Below are positions 25,001 through 38,600 of a stretch of 64,000 nt of DNA, in pieces. The notes below the pieces were generated by a model. It was given only the letters and a program-made list of their open reading frames with translations. It did not search any database and was not told the origin of the DNA. This DNA is from Synanceia verrucosa (lineage: Eukaryota; Chordata; Actinopteri; Perciformes; Synanceiidae). The DNA is taken from positions 11,129,240-11,193,239 of the forward strand of contig CM056558.1 of assembly GCA_029721515.1 (NCBI GenBank). The letters are read 5' to 3'. The position numbers were made by a program, and so were the translations under genes. The first letter of the stretch is position 1, and each line of letters starts with the position of its first letter.

Positions 25001-28000
25001 TTTGTATTTTTGAGCTCCTCTCTGCTTTGATTGCCTCCTTTTCCCCAACCGGGGGCCTCATTTATCAAAAAGTGTGTAAATCTGCGACTAAATCTGAAGT
25101 ACACCGTAAATCTGAAATTGAGTGGACACGCTAAAAATATACACCCTTATCAGATCTATCAAACTGTGTGTATGCACAGGTAAGCGCAATTCCCATTGAT
25201 AAATCACACCGTAGTCAAGAAAAGCGCGGACATGATCACGCCTCATATCCCTCCCGCTACACACTCAAACACGACCATATATGATCAATGCAAATTAGCA
25301 CTTGAATATAAAGTACTCAAGTTCTAATTTGCTAATTCATACAAAGTATGAAGTCTTAGTATTAATGTACTCTGTCTTAGACTTTTATATAAAAAGTAAA
25401 CTTCAACTATACTGCCTCAGTCAGGAACAAGAACATAGGCTATAACTAAGAACACTTAGGGAATCAAAATTAAGAAATACAGAATAATGTTGGAAATTAA
25501 AGCCACAGCCTCTGCCTCAGTAACAAAGGGGAAACTTCAGAGCGGTTGAAGATCTTATTGGTCCAAGATCACCCGCTCCCTCCTCATCCTCCCTGCACCA
25601 TCTCCGTCATTGTGCGTAATTGTGCGCTCAAGATCACCCAGCAGCTTGGTGCGATATTTATATTTGGTTTGATGGTGTGCTGTATTTAGTGAGTGAGGAT
25701 CATTACAGTTTGAAGCAGCAAAGACCAAATGTGGAAAATGAATCCATATGGAACAATATTTGATGGAATTTAAATTTTTGCCATTGTGAAGTGATTAGGG
25801 GCACCTATAAAAGCAAATAACATAAAAAACAAATAAGATGTATTATTATTATTATTATTATTGTTAATTGGGCCTGATAGAGGAAATGATCGGTGAATTG
25901 GTGCTTTTTTATATAGGTGCTCCTCCTCTCCACCTCACAGATTGCAATTCTCCGACTCTGCACCTGCGTCGCCATTTCCCCGTCTCCAAAAAGCGTGAAA
26001 ATGACTGTGTAAGTGGTATGCCATGGTCAGACTGGTTGTAAATATACAAGCTTTTTCAGAACAGGTTTTGGTTTGACAGATCCCAAATATGGCGGAGAAA
26101 AGCATGTACGTGCAAAATCGAAAAAAAAGTGTAAAAAAGCATGTATCCACAATTATAAATGAGGCTCCAGGCTGTTAATCATACTTAAGTATTCCAAATG
26201 TAATCCCATCACATCTCTGACCTTTTGGGAGAGGCAGACATCAGTACAATTAGAGTGTCAGGGAAAATGCTTCTTGGATTTGATGCAAATCTCCTTTAAA
26301 AATGAGTACTCTCTGCTGACAGCGGGAAGGGGTGCGATAAGATGTCAACAAGGTGTAACTGATAGCACTCCCAATACCATGTATCCACTTGCAATTTAAC
26401 CTTTACCACTGCCATCATAAAACATGTCAAAGGAATAATTGGACATGACCATAATGTGCTGAAATGAATAATAAATTGACTTGAGCATAAAACATTCAAT
26501 AAACTCTATTTCCACTGACAGATATTATCCCGCATAAACCATAAATGACTGTTATCTGGATATGTTTTTTTTACTAATCCATCTAAAGTACATTGTAAAG
26601 TAGTTTAATCAATGCTACTTTGCTCTAACATATGGAAAAGTGTTTTTGAATTATTATTATTATTATTACTTTACCCTGTAAAAATATGCTTGAAGTATAT
26701 TTAATTTATGATGTAAAGATTTAACTGTTGATTGTAAAACATCACTTTTGGCTTCAAAAATCCAGAAATAGTCAAAATGAATATAGTTTAGTCTGCAAAA
26801 AGTTTGATGGCATACATCAATATGTTTATAAGAAAGCAGCTTTCTGGATGGACCTTTGAATGTACTGCGTTTAAAGTGAACCAGTACAGAGAGTCATCAA
26901 GGTCTCTTATAATGTGACCCATCATGTGCTGTTCATGTGACGCAAACAGTTTAGTCAAAGGGCAGGATGATCCTTGATTGCTGCATCCTAGATTGTTTTG
27001 CTCCCACTGCTAAATTCCCTGCCCCTTTAACACTCAAGATGTTCATGAAGCCTAAGCAGCTATTTGTATTTCAGAAAATAAAAAAAAAAACAGCATCAGC
27101 AGCGAAAACAATCTACGTGTAACTGAAGGAGGAAAGTGTCATGAGTGAGGGGAGCACATTACAGAAAAAGGCACAATCTACTTCCTGGTGCTCCCAGTTT
27201 GAATTTCAATCAAATTAGGGTCTCTTAAACTCAAAGTGACCCGTCTAGCTCCATTTCATCTGAAATGCTGATTAGGTTCATGGCACAATTATCATGGCAG
27301 ACATCTCTCTCAAGAGGCAAGTCTGTTGATGGCAGACAGGCCATTGAAAAATTAAATCATTTCCAGGACCACAAAATGGCAGTGAAGAAACAATGTGGTG
27401 CAAAGTGAACACAAAACAAACACACATGCTAGCTGTATAATCACATCCAATGTCAGTAGATATTTAGAGCGTTTTCTAAGGGGGTGGCCCAATAATGTTT
27501 CAGGAAGTAGGTCATTAGAAATTAACCATTAGCATCCTGTTTTCAACTTCAGACTCAATATCTGGGTAAGATCCCAGAAACTTGTAATTACTGTCATATG
27601 CTTGTGTTCATGCTATATTTACTGTTGCCAATGGTGCTCAACGGGGGGATTCCAGGCTCTTACACACTCAGGAGAAAGGCTGTCTGACTCACATCCGTCC
27701 ATCTCACCTATTGATTTTTAAACCAGCAAAGGTGTATTGCCATGCCAAAGTCAATGGAAAAAAAGTTTTGTGACATTCTGCAGGTCTAAATGTGACCTTT
27801 ATAAGGCGGCAGAATGTAATGCTGCTAGCACACCCACATGGGACTGGCTTAAAAACAACAATGTTAGTGTCCTAAAGTGGACGAGTTAGAGTCCACATAA
27901 AGAACTTGTAGCTCCCAAAAGGCTGTTCACTTGTGACGGTGAAAGGGCTTGAGCAGTTTAGTGAAGAATAATGGAGGGAAGGAGAACAGTGGATTAGAAA

Positions 28001-31000
28001 AAAAAAATCTTTGCAGGCACTCTAAACATAAGCACAATGCAGTTCTGTTGAAGGCATTTAATAAAAATGTCTGTTTCATCGAGCAGTCTGATAGATTAAT
28101 ATTAACAGCCAAAAACAAAACCGTAGCTGTAATAATTTGGACACTATGGACCCCATGGATGCTGAGCAAGTCAAGGAAGCAATAACTACCCTGACCTACT
28201 GTATAGGATGACATGATCTTGGGGCGCTACACCACCTCACTGCCAGGTTTACCCAGTTCAGTAGGAGTCTCGATCAAGCCATCTCCACGGCCTCTCCGCA
28301 CGAGCTCCACCCCATCCTCTCCGGCACTAGAGCTTCCGGCCAAGCCCTTCTGTCCAATCTTGCGAGCCCTTCATCCCAAGGTGGCACAAGTTAATGCAGT
28401 CAGTGTATCCATCAGTGCCTGTTTACTAGATGTAAGTTTGCTGTTTGCAGTTTGCTGGTCACTGTTAACGAAGTCTTACCACACAAGTCAAAGACACTCA
28501 GGGTTGCGGACTACCCTCTCCGGGGAAAAGAAGCAACCAAAAGAAGAACGAGCTCATTTGGTTATGTCATAGCTGAAGAAAGTGAGTGGGACATGGTCAT
28601 ATTTTTTAGGAATTTATTCGAGGTATGAAAAGATGAGATTCTTCTTATTCATATTTCTTTACATGTGAGACTAAATAACCGTCTCCTTAAGAGGGAGACT
28701 AGTAAAGTATAGAGATGCACCAATCCAGTTTTTTCCCATCCAATTCCGATACGATACCTGGGCTGAGCGCATCGGTCGATACCCGATCCCACTCTGATAC
28801 TTCTGATGAATGAATGAACCTTACACCTTGCCATGTGAGTGAAGGCATCAGGCTTGACATAAGCATTTAGCCTTGTTAAAAAAAGGTAACAAATTACCAC
28901 AGATATGAATGTACAGTACTTAATTTATTTATTGACAAATAACAAAGTGTACATTAGCAGCAAAAAGAAATAAATAACACTTCCATGTAAAGTGCACTGC
29001 AAACAGATATTTTAAAATGTAATATAAAATATAGCATGTTGCTCTGTTTGCTTATCACTCGCTGCTGTGCGTGCTCTCCGTGGTTGTTTTTTTCTTTTTA
29101 TTATTATTAATTATTTTGAGGTTTCAGTACGTGGTCGCAGACACACCCCTCTTATGTAGTACTGTTCATAGTTGTTTACACAGCTCTGGTGACTTTATTT
29201 TATTCAACAATAGCTGCAAATCTTGTTACAAAGCCGAACAGTGTGTCGCCAATTTGTGCACATTTTATGTCAGAGGACTAGGAGCGATCGGCGGGGTTGT
29301 GGTGACTGTAGTGGAGTGTAGAGGCATTGCCGCGATCACGACAGGTTGCGGGATTGATGTAACTGGTGTTGCAAACATAGAATTGAAGTGACTGAATCGG
29401 TATGCTGGATCGTCTTCATTCATCAGACATTCGATCCAGCTAATTAGTCAATATCGGAGCCGATATCCGATCCCGGTATCGGATCGGTGCATCTTTAGTC
29501 AAGTATAGCTGTCCCAATACACACTCTTCACCAAGACTTCCTCATTTGCCTACTTCACCTGTATCTCCAGTTGCATCCTCTGCCTGGGACTCACCTGCCA
29601 CCGAGGCTCCCCAAGGCCCTGTTGAGGAGCCCATGTAGCTGGGTTGGATGCCTCTCTTTCCAGCCAACCTTCAGCACCAATTCTGGGTTAGGGTTAGGGT
29701 GCCAGTACATTGTTCATCTCTTTCTACCCACATTCAGCCTCCTTTCTTTTTGGGGTCCAGCCAAAAACAGAACTGTCGGCATCCATATGTTGACAGTATA
29801 CTGTAAACTGTCATATTACTTAATGATATAACATGATTGTTGGTGCACCTACCAAAATACATTTCCCCATATTTTAATATGCAAAACAGGTTTTCATTTG
29901 TATTGTTTTGTTCCAAGTGTTATTTATTTGTTTAAGCAGTAGTTTGCTACTAAAGATCACTTGCGTACTTATTTAGCACATCATCACCAATATGGTCTTC
30001 AGCGGAGAGCAGTTTCATGGCTCATGAACTTGTGTACACCCCAAGCTTAATCTGGATCTTTATGAAATCTTAATCTGCTGTGCTTTAAATAAACACTAAC
30101 GGGGAGGAAGAACAAGGCGGTGTGCTGTCAGGCGGCAGCAATGGAGCTCCTCGGAGAGCCTCACAAGCAGCCTTTCACTGATATAAATAGAGTAAGCAGC
30201 ATCATTTAGTTTCCAGAACTGCCTCACATTTATTGACAATTGCACGCTAATATAACTGGGTTATTTCACCATTACAAGTTGGCTGTTAACTACTAACTAA
30301 TTTAAATGTTTATAAAAATCTGTGATATACAAGCTGATGGTATCATTCCAAAATATATCCTTTCAAGCAACCAATGGTGAATGGTAATGATAATTTTAAT
30401 GTTGACTAACTAGCTGTCCTCTGATCCCACTGATGGATTTGTCATGTTATATTACTGCAATCAATGACCTTGTTATCAAATACTCACAATGAAACTCATT
30501 AGTCAAAGAGAAATCGATAGATGTAAGCCACTTGTTCTTACCATAAATCAAATATATTCTTTTTGTGACAATGATTAGTGATGATGTGTCATTGTCATCT
30601 ATACTATTCCTCAAACCGCCCTGCGAATATCTGGCGTGAGATTAAAATCAATAAAAAGTAAGCACGAGGTAGTTCGTGCATGTACAATTAGATGTATTAC
30701 AAAAAATATATTTAAATTACAGTTTCAATCTGGAATGTGTATGGCAAGAATAAAAAGATAAAAAGAGGTTGCAATCATCATTATCATTAGTGCAGATGAG
30801 GGAATGCAATTATTAATAACTAAAATCCTGAATGGGGAAAAAAAAAAACTTGCAGAATATTGTTATCAATTAATTAATTATTTCAAACTGTACTGCCATG
30901 CAGTTTCACATCTGCTGGGGAGGTGTCCACGTGAAAAAAAAAAAAAAAAAAAAAAAAAATCCTGTACGGATTATCACCCACTTGAGTCGACTAATTGCTT

Positions 31001-34000
31001 GCAGCTGAATGTTCTAATTGAGCCACAACCGTCCTAAGGCTATTTTCCTAAAATCATTGTGCTCATGAATATAATATGCCAGCCAGATATAAAAACAACT
31101 CTGAGTGCCAAAAGGATCTATCAAACTCAGTGAAGCCTCAATCCAATTCTCCACACTTCAGGACCACATTAATTTTCAGATGTTTAAGAGTGAACACAGT
31201 TTTCAACGTAAGTGTTAATGCGATTTGTCCCACACACTTAAATTAGTAGGCCGGGGTAATTATGGCAACAAATAATTTTGGCTCTTCATTCCTTGCTTGA
31301 TAGAGACTGTACAGTAGGAAATACTATTTGTTCTTGTGTGCAGTGGGCTGCCTCACATAAAGAACATTTAAGTTGGGTTAGCGCCAGTAAGACCCAGAGC
31401 GCAGACAATAGTTTTGACTTGCAGAGAAGTGAAGGGCTCAGACCTTGAAACAAACATTCCATTCAAAATAGGCAAACAAAAAACAAAAAAAAACAAAAAA
31501 ACACCATATTTCTTGTTTGAGAATAATTACTTTTGGCAGCACAGACACAATATTTGCTTCCTATTTTTTCCATTCCAGTAAATAAACAGACAAGAGATCA
31601 TTAAAGAAGAAAAGAATAAAAAAATCACAAATTAGTCTGACGTAATCTTGGGCATTTGTGAAGCTGTCCTTGAATCTATTTCCATGACAGCAATATACTT
31701 TAAATTTCTACACTAATTATGCTTATACTGTTTTTATGATACATAGACCTACACGTGAATTGAACTGCACTCAAAATTCCCATTGTGACATATCGTATAA
31801 GAACTTTCATACTGACACAGAAATTAGCCACTTTATGTAAATATATACCAGTCATTACATCAGTAGATGTCTTTTGGATTTCTTCCTGCAATTTCAGATA
31901 TGAAATCTTGTGAGGTTTGTTTTTGTGTGAGTTTTGAACCCATATGTCTGACAAAGACCCTTTGTATCACTGGTCCTTTTCTTCAAAAACATATTCTCTA
32001 TTTGCTCCGACTACAATAGCTCAACGATGACACTGAAATGCTAAAAACACATTTAAATAACATCTGAACTATGTCCTCAGGATATGCATATGAAGAATGA
32101 ACCGGAGTCTCTGCAGACACTGGTGCAGAGCGTTTCTACGTTTCTACTGTTTGGAATTTGTTGTCAGGTGGCTCCTGCTGGGTCAGGATTTGTGCTTCAG
32201 TGAACTGTTTTTGTAGCAGGGAGGCAGAGAGGGCAGTGTAATACATCGGGCCACAAGTGGGGTGCAGGCGGGTTGCAGCCTTTCAAGACAGACAATGTGA
32301 GTCAGCTATCTGAGTTCATCAAATGGCGCTTGACAATAAACCGTCTGAATACAAGGGCTCTGCTGTTTTATTTCATTATTTTTTATTTCCCAAGACGACT
32401 TGTCAGAGTTGCTGACGGTCTCATACCGTCCAATTTCTTTCTCTGTGGCACTCATGTGTCATTCCATCCCATGCACTTTGGCTCAGATGGCATCCCCATG
32501 TGACAACTGGTCTCATGTATACAGTGTTACCAGTGGAACCCTACTGAGTTGCACGTGTGCATGAAAGTCCATGCACATCCGTGGGTATGTTTTCTACTAT
32601 AAATCATGTTTTTTTGCACACCAGTGATAGCAGATACAGAAACAGACGTTTTAAATGTGGGACAAGTTCATGGTCATTGATCAATCAGTAGATTAGGTCT
32701 GTCGAAAGCCTGCCGTTAATATGACTAACAGGATTTACCAAAGAGCTAATTCAGAAAAGCAGTATTAAGTTAAGGAAATGCTGGTGGTGGAATAAGTTTT
32801 CAGATCATTTACTTAAGTAAAAGTACCAGTACAACGCAATAATCATCATTTTACTTTGGACAAAAAGGTATTATCAATACAGTTTCATTAGGGTAGTCAT
32901 TATGCTGATTGTAATAACTATTGTAATAAATTATCAACTGTAAAATTATAGGTATGAATACTTATAAGCACTACATATTCATAATACTTTCTAACAATAA
33001 TCATAACAAATTATAAAGCATTTTATGATTACATGGAAGTCACGTTATAAACTCATCATGTTTTGTGAGTAAAATCTACATAAGGAAAATAACCGTGTAA
33101 CTATATAATTATAGATCTATAGATCGATATATAAATCGGGAAATTTAAGTAACCAGCTGCATATGTTAAAAATACAGAATACAGAAATAAGAGCAGCAGA
33201 GCAGTAGTTTAGTGTGGAGTGAATCTGTTGTTATTTGCAGTTTGTGAGTAAATGTAGTTATTTCACACCATCAGAAATGCTTGGAATGAAGCACATTTTG
33301 CAATAAACTGCAATTACAACAGACAAAACAATTACATCCTGCAAGTCGAGGCTCAGATCTGAAGTTTGATGGTCATGTCAAATCAGGAAGGATTAAAAAT
33401 AATCCTTTGTTTTTGAATGTTGTTGAAAGGTTAATTTGTTGTTTAATGTGAGACATTGGTATCCCTTGTGAGTTTATTGCTTTGCTCTCTGACTCTGATT
33501 TCTTTTTTCCCTTTCTCCTATTTATCAACCCTGTTTCACCTCTAATACTCTTTGGTTTGGGTTCAGCTCTCTCAGTCATTGCAAGCAATGTTTTCTAGGT
33601 TACTGGTGCTGACAGGCAACTGCTGCTTTTTTTTTTTAAATGCACATTCATTTTTGCTAAATTCAACGGGAGTAAAAAGACGGCAACTGTGATATTGTCC
33701 TTGGCGGAATATACTCCAAAAAAGCAGAGTTTTTTTAAACACAGGAAAAAATGGATGCCAACAGGGACAATCAAACAAAATGTTTGACAGTGGTCTACAT
33801 GTGGTTGCTCGGGGCAGCTAGACAACAATTATTGTTGAGCTATGTCAATTATTTTGTAAGGGCCCTGTAACTTTGGCAGATACCTAATTTTGTGATCATT
33901 TGTTTTAGTACTGCACTGAGATGTCTGCAGTTTTACCTCTGTGACATGATCTTGTAGGCATCTGGAAGATAGCAGTTGATGTTCTCCATCTGGAAAGGGT

Positions 34001-35621
34001 CAGCATCGCAGATCTTGTCATCTGTTCGGCCATAGTTGGCACTTTCGATCATTATGACATCACTTCCTGGACACCGCAGATCGATGGGGTAACCCTCACA
34101 AGACAGCTCTCGCCGTACTAAGCCAAATGGCAGCGCAGCTCGACTAAACCCTGAGGGAGAAGAGAAACAGAGAGAAAGCGCTCTATCAGTACAAATCGAA
34201 GGGAGATGTGTAGTTGAGCTGACACAGAGGAAGAAAGGCAGGAGACACCGGATATCAGAGCAGGATGTGCTGGATATACATAAAAGCAGTATTTTGTGCA
34301 TGTTCATTCCTTTTTTATTCAAAAGGTTTTATCATGCTGGTTTGTAGTGATCTTGAAACTGGACTACTGGTCTGACATACATCAGTATATTGAGTGAACA
34401 TTTCAGATCTCATCCACACCAGTTAGCAAATAGTGTTAGTAGGCTATGTCATCCCCGTCCCTAACTGCTCCTGGAAAAAATCAATAATTGCCATTACAGT
34501 CTAGTTTGTCGGCAAAAAAGTCTGGAGCCTTTTTATCGCTTATGCCCTCAATACACAGTAAGCTCACCAATACAGCACCAATAATCAATCCCAACTGCTG
34601 ATGTGATGGTTAAAAAATATACTCTAACAATATCACTTTGACTAAATCACTGGCAGCCCTGAGTAATAACGACAACCTCCTTGTTTGTGGTGCTGACTGT
34701 CACCACTGTTTAAATAATGGTGTTGCTAGCTGTAACTTGGTTTATGGCTATGTTGTGTTTCCAAAGGCTTTGTATTCCTAATGAGGTTTAGTTCGGAAAA
34801 AGTAGTAAACAAGATATAATGCATTAATTTCTCTGTCAGACCGATCCATATGTGCATTACAAAGGACTTTGTTTTTATTCTTTTCATGGGTCATTGTGTG
34901 AGGTGGGAGCAACACCACACTCAAAGCCACATACATCAGCTCTTCTAAATTGGCTTGGTTAATTTTACCCTTTTGGATGCTTCATCAATTAACTACTAAC
35001 ATAATTATCTTAGTCTGATTAAATGCTATGCTAATGGCAGGAGATTAGCATTCTGTTTTGTATCCCTCACCAGGAAGTACAACTACTGTGGTATTTCACA
35101 AATAAGGATAAATGTCAGTTTGTATTACCTGATCCTCCATGTGTGCACCAAACAGGTGAAAGTCGTACTTCTAAGGGTAAACAAAGGATAAATCTGTATG
35201 GAAGAGAACAGCTTGCCTATCTAACCTCTATAAAACCGTTTTTGTTTTTTTTGGAGCACACAATCATCAGGGAGGGATCTTTTGTCCTCTATTTGCTCTT
35301 TCTGACAGTAAACTTTCTCATGGAACAAATAGACATGGAAAATGTAAAGGCTTTCTAATGATAGGTTTTAGACAATTTTCTTTTTTTTTTTGCAGCCGCC
35401 TTTTTTCGCTGGAGTCAAAAGAAACACTTAAGGTGATAAACAATTTATCAGAGATGTTGGCTTGACAGCCAATCTTGAGGTCTTGCCAATGCACTTCAGC
35501 ATGGCTCCATCAGAAGTCAGCAATGCAATGTATAGTAACTGTAACAACCTATGTAAAGCACCAGTCAATGCCATATTACAATTTTTATACTCAACAGATT
35601 TATAACTGAGGCAATTTCATT

Positions 35622-35676
<55 letters not shown>

Positions 35677-38600
35677 TATATACACATATATTATATATGT
35701 ATATATATATTATATATGTATATTGTTTCTTTGTATATACATCATAATTTAAATGTCACATCCATAGTAGTAATAAAAAAATATTTATCTATTTATTGTG
35801 TTTCATTAACATTTAATTTACCATTAAAATTATTTTTCTTCCTGTTTATTTACATACTGTAAATACTTCCTACTATTACTATTATTTCATTGCTGTTGTT
35901 TATTGTTCTTTTCTTATCATAACTTGTTCTACACTGCTGTGGTAGGTGAATTTCCCGCAATACACTGTACATACATATTAGACTGTCTGAAAACAAACAG
36001 AATTAAATGAACAAAAACCTTGTCTTGTCTTGCTGGAGTGGTCAATGGACTTCACATGGATCACTTGGGCAGCAGTCACATATGGCTGGGTGGGATACAT
36101 TATCATACACTGGCCTATTTTGTGGCTGGAAGTGAACTGGTTCTTTGGCCATGTGCAAGAACTTTGAATTTGATCTCCAAATCTGCAGCCAAACCCGCCG
36201 ATGCTCTGTGTCCCAGGGACACTGTTGGAACACTTAAATCCCTCTGCAGAGCCTTTACAATCTCAGCTTCTGGTTTTATGATTTAGAAGTGATGCAGTCT
36301 CTGCTTAAGTAGGAAAACAGAGACCAGAGCAAAAAGAAGATAAATGTGTGAGCAAAGACTCCCACATTGAGCAACTCCTGCACTGTGCAACTTTTCAACC
36401 ATGCAGATGACAGGCCCTATAATAATGATACATTTTCATGTTCAAATCTCTGAAAATCAAACTAAATTGCCATCCTCTGAGCACACTTTACAACGCCAGC
36501 TGGGTTGCATCATGGACCAAAAACATGCTCGTAAACAACCTCCAAAAGCCTCTCTCCATTGATTAGGCCTGAGGATGAACTACTTTTCGCCCTGGTGTCG
36601 GATGGTATTTTTGGAGCATGGGGAGATGAGTGACACAGGCAAATCCATACAGGGACAGGTCACCCAGTCCAGCAAACAATAGGGACAAGTCTATAATGTG
36701 ACTACAATTAAGTCAGCAATATTCAGATGATTTTTTAAATAACTACTTCTTTATTTTGGGATTTTTCTCCACATTGTGGTGACATACTCCAGGAAAACAT
36801 TTTTTTTTTCTTTATGTAGACAATAAAACACTATCAATCATGATCCAGCATCACAATTACATCAGAATGTGACAACAGTGAATCTGGCATAAACAAAATC
36901 CAATGCTTATATTTCATTTTAATATATAAATAAATTTATTATTCAAATGAGCCAGAAAAGTAATCATTATTTTGCTTGTGCATATTTGCATAATTATTCA
37001 GGGAAGGCATGATATGAACATTATTTACTTTCCATATGGTGAAAGTAAACCACGTCAAGAATATCAATATGCTGCTGAATGTTAACACATTAGCACTCAC
37101 TCTTCCTGGTCTTCGAAAATTACATCTAGAAAGACCTCAACAGTTTATTAGAACACTTGTTGCTATGTTGTATTTGATTTTATGTATTTCACTTCAGAAC
37201 TAGGAGAAGGCTGTGTAGCAAACAAAATGGTGTCACATTTAGCACACACCACTGGTGCATGGGTGCAAAAACGGAACCGCATGACTGCAACTGAAAGGAT
37301 TTTTTTCTTCCTTGTGTTCATCTTAGGTTGTCACACATACAGACACGGTTTCAGACTTGAAGGGAAACTCAGCACTCTCCTCTTCACAGGTGGCATACAC
37401 TTTAAATACCTCCTCGATGCTATTTCACGAGCTTTGATGCACTTTCACTCTGTGATAGTGCATTCAATATCAGTGACAAGGACTAGAAAAAGAGATGCTT
37501 ACCAATCAAACACCTAACAATGAGTTTATTTACATTATCTGCTAATTAAATGCCAGAGAGCAAAGGTTCAAGGCATAATCAATGAAATATTGTGGAATGC
37601 TCTATCTTGTGACATGGTGACATGTCACAAGATAGGTGCAGCAGAGACATTACCGGTCAGATCCTTATCATGGTCATGCTGACACTAATCAGGCATTCTG
37701 TTCATCCATCGCACCACCACCACTAAAAAAGCATTCCAATTCCTATTTAGCCATGTAGCAAGCGCTGAGCTGATCAATGCCACTGCACAAAGCATAGCAA
37801 AGCAACCAGAGCCCTAATCTTTCCACTCACAGACTGAAATTTAATAAAAATACTTGCATATTTTACAACTTTCATATTTCAGAGCCATTTTTGATTTGTC
37901 CACTAGAAAAGAGCAATTTGGTTTCTTTACATCACATGATCACTCAACCTTTTGACACATTGACACACTCGATCATTGTGCATGCTGTTATTACATACCA
38001 GTAATTGACATTGATTGGTGCACCGGCCCTCTACCGGACATGACTCCCGGACATTTGATACACAAATGAGGAACCTCAATTTAAAGCTTCCTTGATTAGT
38101 ATTTACTACATTGTGCAAACTTTGCGATTGCATTGGGCTCATGCATAATCTCCAGCTGAAAATTTACAAGAAACTCCCATATGTAAAGTGGACCCGTTAT
38201 GTGCTGTCTCTTTGGTGTTGTAATGATTTAATTCATTTTTTTTCCTCCACAGATGAGCCAAATCAATTGGAAAGTGACCATCTGGTAGGATATGAGTGTC
38301 ACTGAAGCAGAGGTAATGAACAAAATGTCTTCCTATTTCACACAAATGAGGAGTCATTAGGATCTTCATCAGCCATGTATGGACTTTCTCCCATGTAGTC
38401 CCATGAAACTAGACATTATGATCAAACCCAAAAGGGACAATGCAACACACAACACACATTAAAAGCATGTAGAGTATGCACAGATAAAATGCAGCCTCTG
38501 AAACAGTCATGTGTTTAATGAGGGCAACAAACTTTTTCTATTAAATAAAGGTATTCCACTATCGCCTGTGGTGCTGCAGAAATGACAGAGGAATTATTCT

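Larger units (their letters stand above)
22246..33936 (-). other. adgrl2 11.7-kb intron splitting the lectin domain
   Basis: Contains an inverted-end DNA element (25050-26171), a hAT-like element (28710-29497), an unexplained CpG-bearing segment (about 28190-28570), (ATT)n tracts near 25843-25862 and 26650-26669, and a 26-base A-run (30934-30959). Much of 22950-23260 and 26900-27370 looks unique and could be conserved non-coding sequence, but this cannot be tested here. Confidence 0.8.

Noticed and set aside
29685..29700. GGGTTAGGGTTAGGGT, an interstitial telomere-like motif
   Set aside because: Just over two repeat units in unique sequence; too short to claim telomeric origin.
36020..36286. 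88-codon plus-strand frame with an overlapping minus frame
   Set aside because: Not recognised as any protein on either strand and lacks splice context; left as unexplained intron sequence.
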